The notes beneath the pieces were generated by a model that ran no database searches, had not been told where the DNA came from, and saw only the letters and a list, made by a program, of their open reading frames with translations. A DNA stretch of 64,000 nucleotides from Streptosporangium subroseum (GTDB lineage Bacteria > Actinomycetota > Actinomycetes > Streptosporangiales > Streptosporangiaceae). Where the stretch lies: assembly GCF_900188345.1 (NCBI RefSeq), contig NZ_FZOD01000012.1, forward strand, positions 1-64,000. The letters run 5' to 3'. The translations under genes were made by a program, and so were the position numbers. Shown piece by piece: positions 26,841 to 35,304 of the stretch. The number at the start of each line of letters is the position of its first letter. Positions within the stretch are counted from its first letter, which is position 1.

Positions 26841-27017
26841 GTTGTTACCTGCAGCCGGTAGGTCTTTCGATGAAACCGTTTGCCGTGGCCATCGCCGTAT
26901 GCTTACACATGGCAATCACTTGACTACACATTGGTAAGCATCTGGTTGTGTCGCGGGTGGGTCGTGCATCGCACGGGAGACCATCGCCTCTGCCGTATAA
27001 GTAGGGGGGATTCCACC

Positions 27018-28583
27018 GTGAAGAGGCTTGTCGGAATTGTCGTCGGCATCGGGATGCTGGCCGTCGCCGGAGTTCCACAGGGAGCCACGGCCCAGGAACG
27101 GGCCGCGTTGGTCTGGGGGCCCTGCGAGAAGGAGAGCAAGTCCGCGTCGCCCGGGAATTCGCCCGCCCCCGCCGAGTCGGCGGGCAGCAGGGAGGAGTGC
27201 GCCACCCTGAGGGTGCCGCTCGACTACAGCAACCCGGATCAGACCATCGGCATCGCCCTGAATCGGATCAAGGGAAAGACCTCGCGAGACCACCTGGGCG
27301 CGCTGCTGGTCAATCCCGGGGGCCCCGGGGCGTCCGGCCGGAGCCTGGCCAAGACGGTGGCCGCGGGCCTTCCCGCCAACCTGGCCGACAGGTTCGATGT
27401 GATCGGCTTTGACCCTCGCGGGGTGGGGCACAGCGAGCCCGCGATGAAGTGCATGGACTTCGAGACGTACTACAGGGCGCCCGGTCTCGACCACGTGCCG
27501 GCGAACAGGCAGGAGGAGTCCGCCCTGATCGACCGGGCCCGCCAGTACGCCACGGCGTGCGGTGACCGATGGGGCTGGCTGCTGCCCCACATAAGCACCG
27601 AGAACTCCGCCAGAGACCTCGACGCGATCAGGGCGGCACTGGGCGAGTCCAAGATCAGCTACCTGGGTTACTCCTACGGCACCTACCTCGGCGCGGTCTA
27701 CGCCACGCTCTTCCCCGACCGGGTCAAGCGACTCGTCCTGGACAGCGTGGTGGACCCCCGGCAGGTCTGGTACGGCTCCAATCTCATTCAGGACGCCACC
27801 TTCGACCGGCGGCACCGAGACTTCCTGAGGTGGACGGCCCGTCACAACCGGGTCTACAGGCTCGGCTCAACGGAGAAGGCGGTCTCCTTCGCCTGGTACG
27901 CCATGCGGGAGCGGCTGCGCACCCGCCCGGCCGCGGGGGTGGTGGGCCCGAGCGAGTTGGACGACGTCTACACCGTCGGCGGCTACTCCGACGTCATCTG
28001 GCCGCAACTCGCCAAGGCGTTCTCCGCCTACGTGAAGAAGGACGAGACGGCCCTCCTGCTCAGCGCCTACCGCCAGCACGCTCTGAACGACGCCGACGAC
28101 GAGAACAACTACGCGGTCTATCTCGGAGTGCAGTGTCACGACGCCGTCTGGCCGCGTGACTGGGCCCGGTGGCGGACCGACACGACCAAGCTGCACGCCA
28201 AGGCGCCCTTCCTGACCTGGACCAACGCCTGGTACAACGCGCCGTGCGCGTTCTGGCCCGAGAAGTCCGGCACACCGGTGAAGATCCAGGGCAGCAAGAA
28301 GTTGCCGCCGATCATGCTTGTCCAGGCCGAGCGTGACGCCGCCACGCCGTACGTCGGGGCCGTGCGGATGCGCAAGCTGTTCGACAGCGCCCGGTTGCTG
28401 GTCGTGCCCACCGGTAACCACGGGGTCTCTCTCGCGGGGAACCGCTGCGTGGACCGGCGTCTGGCCGCCTATCTCAAGGACGGCACCCTGCCCGGTGCGG
28501 CCGGACACGCGGCCAAAGGCCCGGACGCCCGCTGTGCGGGCACTCCCGCGCCGGTGCCCGTTCCCGCGCTCTCCAAGCCATGA
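27018..28583 (+). CDS. Secreted alpha/beta hydrolase, TAP-like (tripeptidyl aminopeptidase family)
   Basis: The 521-residue exported protein has a signal peptide (MKRLVGIVVGIGMLAVAGVPQGATA) and an alpha/beta-hydrolase core: oxyanion NPGGPGASG, nucleophile Ser in GYSYGTYLG, and His in GNHGVSL of the C-terminal TAP-like domain. Such enzymes, named after Streptomyces SlpD/SlpE/Tap proteins, cut peptides from N-termini outside the cell. AGGGGGGA at 27003-27010 supports GTG 27018. It interrupts the usual ispG-GNAT order. Confidence 0.88.
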   Translation: MKRLVGIVVGIGMLAVAGVPQGATAQERAALVWGPCEKESKSASPGNSPAPAESAGSREECATLRVPLDYSNPDQTIGIALNRIKGKTSRDHLGALLVNPGGPGASGRSLAKTVAAGLPANLADRFDVIGFDPRGVGHSEPAMKCMDFETYYRAPGLDHVPANRQEESALIDRARQYATACGDRWGWLLPHISTENSARDLDAIRAALGESKISYLGYSYGTYLGAVYATLFPDRVKRLVLDSVVDPRQVWYGSNLIQDATFDRRHRDFLRWTARHNRVYRLGSTEKAVSFAWYAMRERLRTRPAAGVVGPSELDDVYTVGGYSDVIWPQLAKAFSAYVKKDETALLLSAYRQHALNDADDENNYAVYLGVQCHDAVWPRDWARWRTDTTKLHAKAPFLTWTNAWYNAPCAFWPEKSGTPVKIQGSKKLPPIMLVQAERDAATPYVGAVRMRKLFDSARLLVVPTGNHGVSLAGNRCVDRRLAAYLKDGTLPGAAGHAAKGPDARCAGTPAPVPVPALSKP

Positions 28584-28666
28584 CGGCGGGATCCGGGTTT
28601 AACGGGTAGATGAGAGGCTCTGTGTTGGTTCCTGCCAAAATCGAGGGGGTCGCGTAGGCTAAACGG

Positions 28667-29512
28667 GTGATGCTGCGCACAACGGCGTCGCGCGTGCTCG
28701 ACGACAACGATCGTGACGAGGTTTTGGCGCTTCTCGACGCCGATCCCGTCGGTAACGTCTTCGTCGCTTCCAGGGTCCGTTCCGTCGGGCTCAATCCGGC
28801 CAGGCTTGGTGGCCAGATGTGGGGATTCGGGCCGCGCGGTGGCCTGACCTCCCTCTGCTACGCCGGGGCCAACCTGGTCCCGGTGAACGCCGGCCCAGAC
28901 GCCGTCCATGCCTTCGCCGACCGCGCCCGCAAGCAGGGCCGCCGCTGCTCCTCGATCGTCGGCCCGTCCGACGTGGTGGAGCTGCTCTGGGAGCGGCTCG
29001 CACCCTACTGGGGCACCGCCCGTGCGATCCGATGGGCGCAACCGGTGATGGTGGCCACCGGGCCTTCCCCGGTCCCGATCGACCCGTTGGTCCGCAGGGT
29101 CCGGCCCGAGGAGTTCGAGACCCTGCTCCCCGCCTGTGTGGCGATGTTCACCGAGGAGGTGGGCGTCTCCCCGGACGCGGGGGACGGCGGCGCCCTCTAT
29201 CGCTCCCGGGTCGCCGAGCTGATCAGGATCGGCAGATCCTACGCGCGGATCGAGGACGGTCGTGTCGTCTTCAAGGCCGAGATCGGCGCGGTGACCCCGC
29301 TCGCCTGCCAGATCCAGGGCGTGTGGGTCCACCCCGACCTGCGGGGCCGTGGACACGCGGTGGCCGGTATGGCCGCGGTGGTCAAGCACGCGCTCGACTG
29401 CTTCGCGCCGGTGGTCTCGCTGTACGTCAACGACTACAACCTCCCGGCCAGGGCGGCCTATCGCAAGGCCGGATTCAAAGAGGTCGGTACCTTCATGTCG
29501 GTGCTCTTCTGA
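28667..29512 (+). CDS. GNAT-family N-acetyltransferase with N-terminal DUF4081 domain
   Basis: The 281-residue protein has an N-terminal DUF4081 region (LDDNDRDEVLALLDADPVGNVFVASRV) and a C-terminal GNAT fold with the acetyl-CoA loop VWVHPDLRGRGHAVAGMAAV and LYVNDYNLPARAAYRKAGF. Homologues follow ispG in many actinobacteria (for example the gene after gcpE in mycobacteria). The acceptor is unknown. Start may be GTG 28667 or ATG 28670. Conserved placement suggests a housekeeping role. Confidence 0.88.
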   Translation: MMLRTTASRVLDDNDRDEVLALLDADPVGNVFVASRVRSVGLNPARLGGQMWGFGPRGGLTSLCYAGANLVPVNAGPDAVHAFADRARKQGRRCSSIVGPSDVVELLWERLAPYWGTARAIRWAQPVMVATGPSPVPIDPLVRRVRPEEFETLLPACVAMFTEEVGVSPDAGDGGALYRSRVAELIRIGRSYARIEDGRVVFKAEIGAVTPLACQIQGVWVHPDLRGRGHAVAGMAAVVKHALDCFAPVVSLYVNDYNLPARAAYRKAGFKEVGTFMSVLF

Positions 29513-29773
29513 AGCCCTCGGCGCCGGCCGACCCTGCCCAAGGGCGGACACGGCCCATAAAACCGTCGGCTCAGCCTGCGCGGGTTCAGATCCCGCACCT
29601 GACACACCGGTAGAAACGGCTCTCTCACCGGTGGAAACGCGGTGCGAGGGCCGTTCTCGCATGTCCGGCCGTTCATGGTCGTCAACGGCCCGGCAGCCGA
29701 ACGAGACCTGCCGGCGAACCCGGGCGAGACGCTGAGGATTCGCGCGGGTTCGCGGGGTGGGCTGGGCCTTGGC

Positions 29774-30364
29774 TCACCGTCCGGGACGTTGCATCGCCGA
29801 ACGCGCGAGGCGGAGAAGGCCGGCGCGTATCCGCTTTTCACCCAGCTCCGGCAGGAGTGCGGTTATGTGCTCGGCCGACAAGGCGGCCAGCACGGCATGG
29901 GCGGCGTGTTCGGGGTCGGGCGTGGCGCTGAGCAGGATCGCCAGGTGGCGGTGCCAGAACCGGTAGGCCCCGATCCGGTATCGGGCCCCGGGGGCCGCGG
30001 TCTCCGACATCCGGATCAGATCCAGGTGCTCCAGCAGATAGTCGAAGTAGGCGTCGACGAACGCGGCGAGCCGCTCGTCGGCTGCTGCTCCGAGGCCGAG
30101 TGGTGGCGGTCCATGCAGGATCGCCTCCTGCAGCACACGCTCCCGGGCGTCCAGCAGAGCGGCGGCCAATCCGGACTTGTCGCCGAACCGGCGGAACAAG
30201 GTGCCCTTGCCGACGCCGGCGGCCGCGGCCACCTGGTCCATGGACACCGCCTCTACGCCCTGTTCGGCGAACAGCCGGGCTGCGGCCTTCAGCACCGCAG
30301 CCCGGTTACGTGCCGCGTCCACCCGCTCCTTGGGGGGTGGTGTGCGCAGCAGTTCCAACGGCAT
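29774..30364 (-). CDS. TetR-family repressor of the rhodanese gene
   Basis: From ATG 30364 the product is 196 residues with a TetR HTH near residues 16-62 (AAVLKAAARLFAEQGVEAVSMDQVAAAAGVGKGTLFRRFGDKSGL). The start is uncertain: no strong SD is near and in-frame upstream starts exist. It is divergent from a rhodanese-like gene, and two related dyads lie in the gap, one over the rhodanese -10 element. Autoregulation and repression of the rhodanese gene are inferred. Confidence 0.85.
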   Translation of the reverse strand: MPLELLRTPPPKERVDAARNRAAVLKAAARLFAEQGVEAVSMDQVAAAAGVGKGTLFRRFGDKSGLAAALLDARERVLQEAILHGPPPLGLGAAADERLAAFVDAYFDYLLEHLDLIRMSETAAPGARYRIGAYRFWHRHLAILLSATPDPEHAAHAVLAALSAEHITALLPELGEKRIRAGLLRLARSAMQRPGR

Positions 30365-30372
30365 TGCAGAAT

Positions 30373-30386
30373 CGGACTGCGGTCCG
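30373..30386. promoter_or_regulatory. TetR-type dyad 1
   Basis: CGGAC-TGCG-GTCCG lies just upstream of the tetR start and matches the half-sites of the second dyad at 30408, suggesting two sites for one repressor. Confidence 0.6.
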
Positions 30387-30389
30387 TTA

Positions 30390-30417
30390 TTGTCATGAGC
30401 CACAACCGGACTATAGT
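30390..30417 (+). promoter_or_regulatory. Sigma-70-like promoter of the rhodanese gene
   Basis: TTGTCA (30390-30395) and TATAGT (30412-30417) are separated by 16 bp, a good housekeeping-type promoter with the -10 inside the GGACTATAGTCC palindrome. Predicted transcription starts near 30424, leaving a short leader with GGAGG. Confidence 0.65.
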
Positions 30418-30419
30418 CC
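30408..30419. promoter_or_regulatory. TetR-type dyad 2 over the -10 element
   Basis: GGACTATAGTCC is a perfect 12-bp palindrome covering the TATAGT -10 box. A bound repressor would directly exclude RNA polymerase. Confidence 0.7.
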
Positions 30420-30440
30420 AATTGTCTTGGAGGCAGTGGC

Positions 30441-30767
30441 ATGACCGCACTCATCACCCGAAACGAGCTGCAGGCAGAGATCGACGCGGGCACCGTGACC
30501 GTTGTCGACGCACTCGGCGGCGACTACTACGCACAGCAGCATCTGCCCGGCGCCCTCGCGCTGGTCAGGGACGAGGTCGACAACCTGGCGCCCTCCCTGC
30601 TCCCCGACCTCGACGCCGCGATCGTCACCTACTGCTCCAACCCGGCATGCCCCAACAGCGGACAGGTCGCCGACCGGCTCACCGCCCTCGGCTACACCAA
30701 CGTCCGTAAGTACCGCGAGGGCATAGAGGACTGGGCCGGCGCCGGCCTGCCCATCGAGTCCGCCTGA
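30441..30767 (+). CDS. Single-domain rhodanese-like protein
   Basis: The 108-residue protein is one rhodanese domain: VVDALGGDYYAQQHLPGAL, then the active-site cysteine in YCSNPACPNSG, and GYTNVRKYREGIEDWAGAG at the end. Such proteins transfer sulfane sulfur or handle reactive sulfur and thiol stress. GGAGG at 30429-30433 supports ATG 30441. Control by the divergent TetR protein suggests an inducible stress function. A perfect terminator follows. Confidence 0.9.
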   Translation: MTALITRNELQAEIDAGTVTVVDALGGDYYAQQHLPGALALVRDEVDNLAPSLLPDLDAAIVTYCSNPACPNSGQVADRLTALGYTNVRKYREGIEDWAGAGLPIESA

Positions 30768-30770
30768 TCC

Positions 30771-30817
30771 CCACCGGTGGAGGGACAACGCGAGAAGCGG
30801 CGTCCCTCCACCGGTGG
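30771..30817 (+). terminator. Terminator of the rhodanese gene
   Basis: A perfect 15-bp stem (30771-30785 with 30803-30817) with a 17-nt loop starts 4 bp after the stop codon. Confidence 0.85.
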
Positions 30818-30957
30818 TCGCACATCTCCGCGTCACGCCCGAGCCGAGGTGACCCGCTCGGTGGTCAAGCCACGGACTCGCCCAGATGACCAGGTGAGGT
30901 GTCAGGTGGCTGGGGACGGCTTCCAACCCACCGCGTGATCTCAACTCGGAACAGACC

Positions 30958-31180
30958 CTAGACGAGAAGTTCCGAAGCATCGGCGCGGCTGATGGCTGGC
31001 TGCGCCGGGCTGACCGCTTGCGGCCCGCCCGACCTGGAACAGCATGGCGGGCGGACCTTCGAGGGCGTCGCCGTCCGCGTCGCCCAGCGCATTCTCGCGA
31101 TGGCCGCGGCGATCTGGCACGACAACAAGACCGGCGCACCGATCACCCGACCACTGATCACTTCGGAACTTCTCGTCCAG
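30958..31180 (+). mobile_element. MITE-like deletion derivative of an IS982-like element (223 bp)
   Basis: Both ends carry a 20-bp inverted repeat with one mismatch: CTAGACGAGAAGTTCCGAAG at 30958 and, inverted, CTTCGGAACTTCTCGTCCAG ending 31180. The first 74 bp match, inverted, 32908-32981 with two differences. Directly after them comes a transposase C-terminal remnant (about 31032-31165; DLEQHGGRTFEGVAVRVAQR, then AMAAAIWHDNKTGAP). The middle of the transposase gene is missing. Family assignment as IS982-like is from recall of the C-terminal motif. No clear target duplication was found. Confidence 0.75.
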
Positions 31181-31219
31181 TAAAATCTGGTTACCGATCG
31201 TTCGGAGGTGGGAGCAGGG

Positions 31220-31774
31220 GTGTCGGCCATCCGGCTGCTGGTGCTCGGGGCCATCCGCGAACGCGGCCGGGCGCACGGTTACCAGGTGCGCAGCGACCTG
31301 GAGAGCTGGGGCGCGCACGAGTGGTCCACGGCCAAGCCCGGCTCGATCTACCACGCGCTCAGGCAGATGGCCAAACAAGGGCTGCTGCGCGCCCACGAGA
31401 TCGCGCCGAGCGCCGCGGGCGGACCGCCGCGAACGGAGTACGAGCTCACCGATGAAGGTGACGCGGAGTTCCTGAGCCTGCTGCGTACGGCCCTGGCCAG
31501 GCACGACCAGAAGATCGACGAGCTGACGGCCGGGGTGGGTTTCCTCACCTGCCTGCCCCGGGAAGAGGTGATCGCGCTGCTCAAGGAACGGGTGGCGGCA
31601 CTCGACGGCTGGCGGGCGGAGGTCGCTCGCCACTGGACGCCCGACGGCGCCGACTCCCGGGACGGGGAGCCGATCACCGAGATCATGCGGCTCTGGACGC
31701 ACTTCTCCGGCAGCGGCGCCGAGTGGACCCGCGGCCTGATCGAACGCCTGGAAAGAGGCGCACACACCTCCTAA
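31220..31774 (+). CDS. PadR-family transcriptional regulator
   Basis: The 184-residue protein has a PadR winged helix (residues 1-85: SAIRLLVLGAIRERGRAHGYQVRSDLE, STAKPGSIYHALRQMAKQGLL, EYELTDEGDAEF) and a C-terminal dimerisation helix. GTG 31220 is chosen because PadR proteins usually begin here; GTG 31208 is the alternative. It starts 40 bp after the MITE end, so its promoter may lie partly in the element. The VOC gene downstream is a possible target. Confidence 0.85.
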   Translation: MSAIRLLVLGAIRERGRAHGYQVRSDLESWGAHEWSTAKPGSIYHALRQMAKQGLLRAHEIAPSAAGGPPRTEYELTDEGDAEFLSLLRTALARHDQKIDELTAGVGFLTCLPREEVIALLKERVAALDGWRAEVARHWTPDGADSRDGEPITEIMRLWTHFSGSGAEWTRGLIERLERGAHTS

Positions 31775-31976
31775 GGGAGGCCGCGTCGCGCCGTCGGCTC
31801 CCACGAGGCCACCGGCCCGCCCCTGGCGCGGGTGGCCGGCGCGGCCGGCCACGGATCCTCGTTCGCCGGGGTTCCCGCGCGGATACACGATAATTCGGAG
31901 AGCGCCGCCGTTCATTCGCCGATACACTCGAATCCGGCAATAGTACAATTTGACTAGTGCTCATCCGGAGAGTGAC

Positions 31977-32714
31977 ATGGCCAACGAGACGACCGTGCCG
32001 GCACTGCCCTGCCGATCGATCGACGAGATCGAGGAGTTCTACACCGCGCTGGGTTTCACCAGGACCTACCACCAGGTTCGCCCGAACCCGTACCTCGCCC
32101 TACGGCGGGAGGACATCCATCTGCACTTCTTCACCATGCCGGGCTTCAACCCGGAAGACTCCTACGGCACCTGCATCATCACCGTCCCCGATACCGGAGC
32201 TCTCTTCAGCGCCTTCGCCGAGGGCATGCGATCCACGTACGGCAAGCTCCTGATCTCCGGGATCCCCAGGATGACCAGGCCCAGGAAACGGAAGAACTCC
32301 GACAACCTCGCCGGGTTCACGATCGTCGATCCGGGAGGGAACTGGATCCGGATCTTCCCCTCGTCCAAGGACGCGATCCAGGAGGAACCCCCGACCGGCA
32401 GACTCGCCACGGCACTGCAGAACGCCGTCGTCATGGGCGACTCCCACGGCGATCACCGGCAGGCCGCCAAGATCCTCGACGGCGCGCTGGCACGAGCGCA
32501 GGACACGCCGAGCGTGGACCTCATCGAAGCGCTCCTCTACCGCGCGGAAATAGCCTTGGTACTCTCCGACCGCGAGCGGGCGGGCGAGCTGTTGACCCGC
32601 GTCCGTGAGATGTCCCCGGACGTCGCAGAAGGGGAACGGCTGACCGAGTCACTGGCCGGCGCGGACGACCTCGAGACGGCCCTGTCGAAGGCGGTGGCCG
32701 AGGAGAGCCGGTGA
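31977..32714 (+). CDS. VOC (glyoxalase/bleomycin-resistance fold) protein with C-terminal TPR-like domain
   Basis: The 245-residue protein has an N-terminal VOC domain (about 1-130; LPCRSIDEIEEFYTALGF, YLALRREDIHLHFF, FTIVDPGGNWIRIF) and a C-terminal tetratricopeptide-like helical part (ATALQNAVVMGDSHGDHRQAAKIL onwards). Related stand-alone VOC proteins bind bleomycin-type drugs or detoxify small molecules. CCGGAGAG supports ATG 31977. It overlaps no other gene and is followed by the second IS remnant. Possible drug resistance is inference only. Confidence 0.82.
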   Translation: MANETTVPALPCRSIDEIEEFYTALGFTRTYHQVRPNPYLALRREDIHLHFFTMPGFNPEDSYGTCIITVPDTGALFSAFAEGMRSTYGKLLISGIPRMTRPRKRKNSDNLAGFTIVDPGGNWIRIFPSSKDAIQEEPPTGRLATALQNAVVMGDSHGDHRQAAKILDGALARAQDTPSVDLIEALLYRAEIALVLSDRERAGELLTRVREMSPDVAEGERLTESLAGADDLETALSKAVAEESR

Positions 32715-32729
32715 GACAGACGTGTGGCA

Positions 32730-32981
32730 TGTCGCGTTCCTCCGATCTTGTCGTCGATCTTGAGGTGGCGTGCGGTCACGAGGGTGTCCAGGTCGGTCGT
32801 CACAAACTGATCTTCGACATCCTCGTCTTGTTCGGTGGCCGGTTTCGCGGTTTTCGGGGACGCGGTCAGGGGTGGGCTTCGGACGCACCAGCGAAGCGTC
32901 CGCTTCACGGGCGGGCCGCAAGCGGTCAACCCGGCGCAGCCAGCCATCAGCCGCGCCGATACTTCGGAACTTCTCGTCTAG
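32730..32981 (-). mobile_element. Truncated IS982-like element, left end and transposase N-terminus
   Basis: Reading the minus strand from 32981, the terminal CTAGACGAGAAGTTCCGAAG and the next 54 bp match the MITE at 30958 inverted. The sequence then continues with a GTG at 32803 starting MTTDLDTLVTARHLKIDDKIG, the N-terminus of an IS982-like transposase, and breaks off near 32735. The two remnants lie in opposite orientation around the PadR and VOC genes. Confidence 0.75.
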
Positions 32982-33355
32982 AGGCTGCGTACCAGCCGGG
33001 TGACCAGGTGTTCCAGCTCGGCCTCGGGGTCGGCGGTGAGACCGGCGTGAACCGGGCCGGTCTGCACGATCGTGCTGCGCGGGGCGGTCAGCCAGCGGAA
33101 CCTGCTGCCCAGCGGCTCCCCGGTCAGCGGTCCCGCGTCATCGGTACAAGAGCGCTGGTAGGCACCGAGCGCGTGCCGTACCCCGTCGACGTCCACCCCG
33201 GCGTCAAGCGCGTGGAGCCGTACCTCGTCCAGCTCCACCCGCGCGCACAGGTAACTCCGTGGCTGGCAGTAGAGCAGCACCCCGGCGTTGATCAGCTCGC
33301 CCCGCTCCACGCGGGGGATGACCCGGATCACCGCGTACTCGTAGACGTCTCTCAC
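32978..33355 (-). CDS. DUF3037-domain protein
   Basis: The 125-residue product from GTG 33355 starts VRDVYEYAVIRVIPRVERGE with INAGVLLYC following, the DUF3037 pattern. Its start overlaps the stop of the HipA-like kinase gene by 4 nt. This gene pair is recurrent in actinobacteria. The stop codon TAG (32978-32980) lies within the terminal repeat of the IS remnant, so the C-terminus may have been cut or altered by the insertion. Function unknown. Confidence 0.82.
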   Translation of the reverse strand: MRDVYEYAVIRVIPRVERGELINAGVLLYCQPRSYLCARVELDEVRLHALDAGVDVDGVRHALGAYQRSCTDDAGPLTGEPLGSRFRWLTAPRSTIVQTGPVHAGLTADPEAELEHLVTRLVRSL

Positions 33356-34161
33356 CGGTTGCCCTTCCAGAACGCGCCCACGGAGCCGGTCTTCTTCTCT
33401 TGCCTGGGCGTGACCGAGGGCTCGGGCAGCCAGGTGCGCGGCCCCTGCGCGCGGGCGAGCAGGTGCTCGACATACGCCTGCCGTACGGCCTGCGCCCCGT
33501 CGAACCCCGGCTCGTCCTCCAGCCACTCGTCGGGGACCTCGTCGACCACCCCGTCCAGAAGATCCCGGGTGATCAACTCACTGAACTCGGCGTCGACCTC
33601 CGCCACCCGGGTGGCGAAGGGGGCCAGCACGTGATCGCTCGCATCGTAGCCGCGCAGCGGGTCGGCGGTGGGCCAGTTGTGGTGGAACCAGAGCGCGGCG
33701 CCATGGTCGATCAGCCAGACGTCGCCGTGCCAGAGGAGCAGGTTCGGGTTGCGCCAGCTCCGGTCCACGTTGTGGATCAGCGCGTCGAACCAGAGCAGCC
33801 GGGAGGCGAAGTCTGGGTCGGGGGGCCAGGTGAGCGGGTCGAAGCCGAGCGCGGCGGGCAGGAAGTCGATCGCCAGGTTATGTCCGGTGCTGGCTTTGAG
33901 CAGATCCTGGATCTCCTCGTCGGGCTCCCGGGCGCCGAGCTGCGGATCGACGTCGATCACCTTCAGCTCGGGGGTGCGAAAGCCGAGCCGCCTGGCCAGC
34001 TCGGCGCAGACGATCTCGGCGACGAGCACCCGGCGGCCCTGCCCGGCACCCCGGAATTTCACGACGTAGGTGCCGAGGTCATCCGCCTCCATCACCCCGG
34101 GAAGCGACCCGCCCTCGCGCAGCGGCGTTACGTAACGGGTGGCCCTGATCTCTTCCAGCAC
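33352..34161 (-). CDS. HipA-like kinase-fold protein
   Basis: The 269-residue protein resembles the HipA kinase family: YVVKFRGAGQGRRVLVAEIVCAELARRLG near the N-terminus, then WFDALIHNVDRSWRNPNLLLWHGDVWLIDHGAALWF, where the N-x-D-R and D-H-G segments take the place of catalytic-loop and DFG-like motifs. There is no HipB-type antitoxin gene beside it; its partner is DUF3037. A phosphotransfer role is plausible, a toxin role is not shown. The start is GTG 34161 with weak SD. Confidence 0.82.
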   Translation of the reverse strand: MLEEIRATRYVTPLREGGSLPGVMEADDLGTYVVKFRGAGQGRRVLVAEIVCAELARRLGFRTPELKVIDVDPQLGAREPDEEIQDLLKASTGHNLAIDFLPAALGFDPLTWPPDPDFASRLLWFDALIHNVDRSWRNPNLLLWHGDVWLIDHGAALWFHHNWPTADPLRGYDASDHVLAPFATRVAEVDAEFSELITRDLLDGVVDEVPDEWLEDEPGFDGAQAVRQAYVEHLLARAQGPRTWLPEPSVTPRQEKKTGSVGAFWKGNR

Positions 34162-34289
34162 TTCGCCAGGCTACCGCGTCGTTCTGGTGCCGCCTTGGTG
34201 TCGGACGGGTGGAGCGCACCGGCTGCCCATCACCCGGGCTCACGGTCACCGCACAGTGAAGATTCATTCGATGAGACGCCGGGTCATCG

Positions 34290-35171
34290 TCAAATCTTGG
34301 CGATGACCTCCTCGGCGAATCGTTCGACGGTGGCGACCTTCAGCTCGATGCCGTCGCCGTGCTCCGCCTTCTCCTGCGGCGTCGCCAGCCACCAGGGCGC
34401 GATCAGCGTCCCGGTGACGCCCTTGTCGGCGAAGCGGCGGTAGGTGGCCGCGTCGGGCATGACCGCGAGGGGCGCGATGATGTCCAGATCGTCCTGTGCC
34501 CTGCCGTACTCCCTCAGGTAGCGCCGCAGGTCGGCGATGACCGCGTCGAGCCGCTCCTCGGGATAGACGCGGTTGCCCATCCAGCCGTCGCCGATCCGGG
34601 CCGCGCGGCGGAGCGCCGCCTCGCTGTCGCCGCCGACGAAAAACGGCACGGGCTCCGCGGGGACGGGCGAGATCGACAGCGGGCCGTACTCGAAGTGGGC
34701 GCCGTGGTGTTCGACCGACCCACCCGCCCAGAGCTCGCGCAGGGCCGGGATCATCTCGTCCAGCCTGCGGCCCCGGGTGTGGAAGTCCTGGCCGGTCTGG
34801 ACGAACTCCTCCTTGCACCAGCCGACCCCGACGCCGAACGTCACCCGGTCCCCGGACAGTACGGCGGCCGTGGAGACCTGCTTGGCGACGCTGAACAGGT
34901 CGCGGGCCGGGGCGACGTAGACGTTCGGGGCGAAGCGCAGGGTCGAGGTGACCGCGGACATCGCGCCGATCGTCACCCACACGTCCGGCCAGTGCGTGTC
35001 GGCGTTCCAACGGGGCACGCCGGTCTTCGAATAGGGATAGGGGGAGTCGAAGTCGGCGTAGAAGATGTGGTCCGACAACGTGAGCGTGTGGATGCCGCAG
35101 CGCTCCGACGCCCTGGCCAGTTCGACGAACTGGCCGGTCTCGACGAACGACGCTCCAAGCCAGAACTGCAT
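34290..35171 (-). CDS. LLM-class F420-dependent oxidoreductase
   Basis: The 293-residue luciferase-like monooxygenase-fold protein shows LTLSDHIFYADFDSPYPYSKTG, FAPNVYVAPARDLFSVAKQVSTAAVLSGDRVTFGVGVGWCKEEF, typical of F420-dependent LLM enzymes (TIGR03619-like). It is a reductase or dehydrogenase using F420 or FMN; substrate unknown. GGAGG is well placed before ATG 35171. It lies 133 bp downstream of another LLM gene on the same strand and may share its transcript. Confidence 0.88.
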   Translation of the reverse strand: MQFWLGASFVETGQFVELARASERCGIHTLTLSDHIFYADFDSPYPYSKTGVPRWNADTHWPDVWVTIGAMSAVTSTLRFAPNVYVAPARDLFSVAKQVSTAAVLSGDRVTFGVGVGWCKEEFVQTGQDFHTRGRRLDEMIPALRELWAGGSVEHHGAHFEYGPLSISPVPAEPVPFFVGGDSEAALRRAARIGDGWMGNRVYPEERLDAVIADLRRYLREYGRAQDDLDIIAPLAVMPDAATYRRFADKGVTGTLIAPWWLATPQEKAEHGDGIELKVATVERFAEEVIAKI

Positions 35172-35304
35172 GGATCCTCCGCGAGCCTGGAAATGATGAA
35201 ATTTCGAGAGATGTCACTCGGCGCAGCCGGGGGACATCTCCGGACGCCGGGCCGGTAGATGCCGATCCCGGACGCCTGCGCGGGACGGCCGGCCGGGGTG
35301 GGGA

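Noticed and set aside
29565..29612. tRNA-like 3' part (GCGGG-TTCAGAT-CCCGC followed by a 7-nt acceptor-like stretch)
   Set aside because: Position 58 of the T loop is not the conserved A and no matching 5' acceptor or D-arm is found upstream, so it is not a functional tRNA; a chance stem or an old attachment-site relic remains possible.
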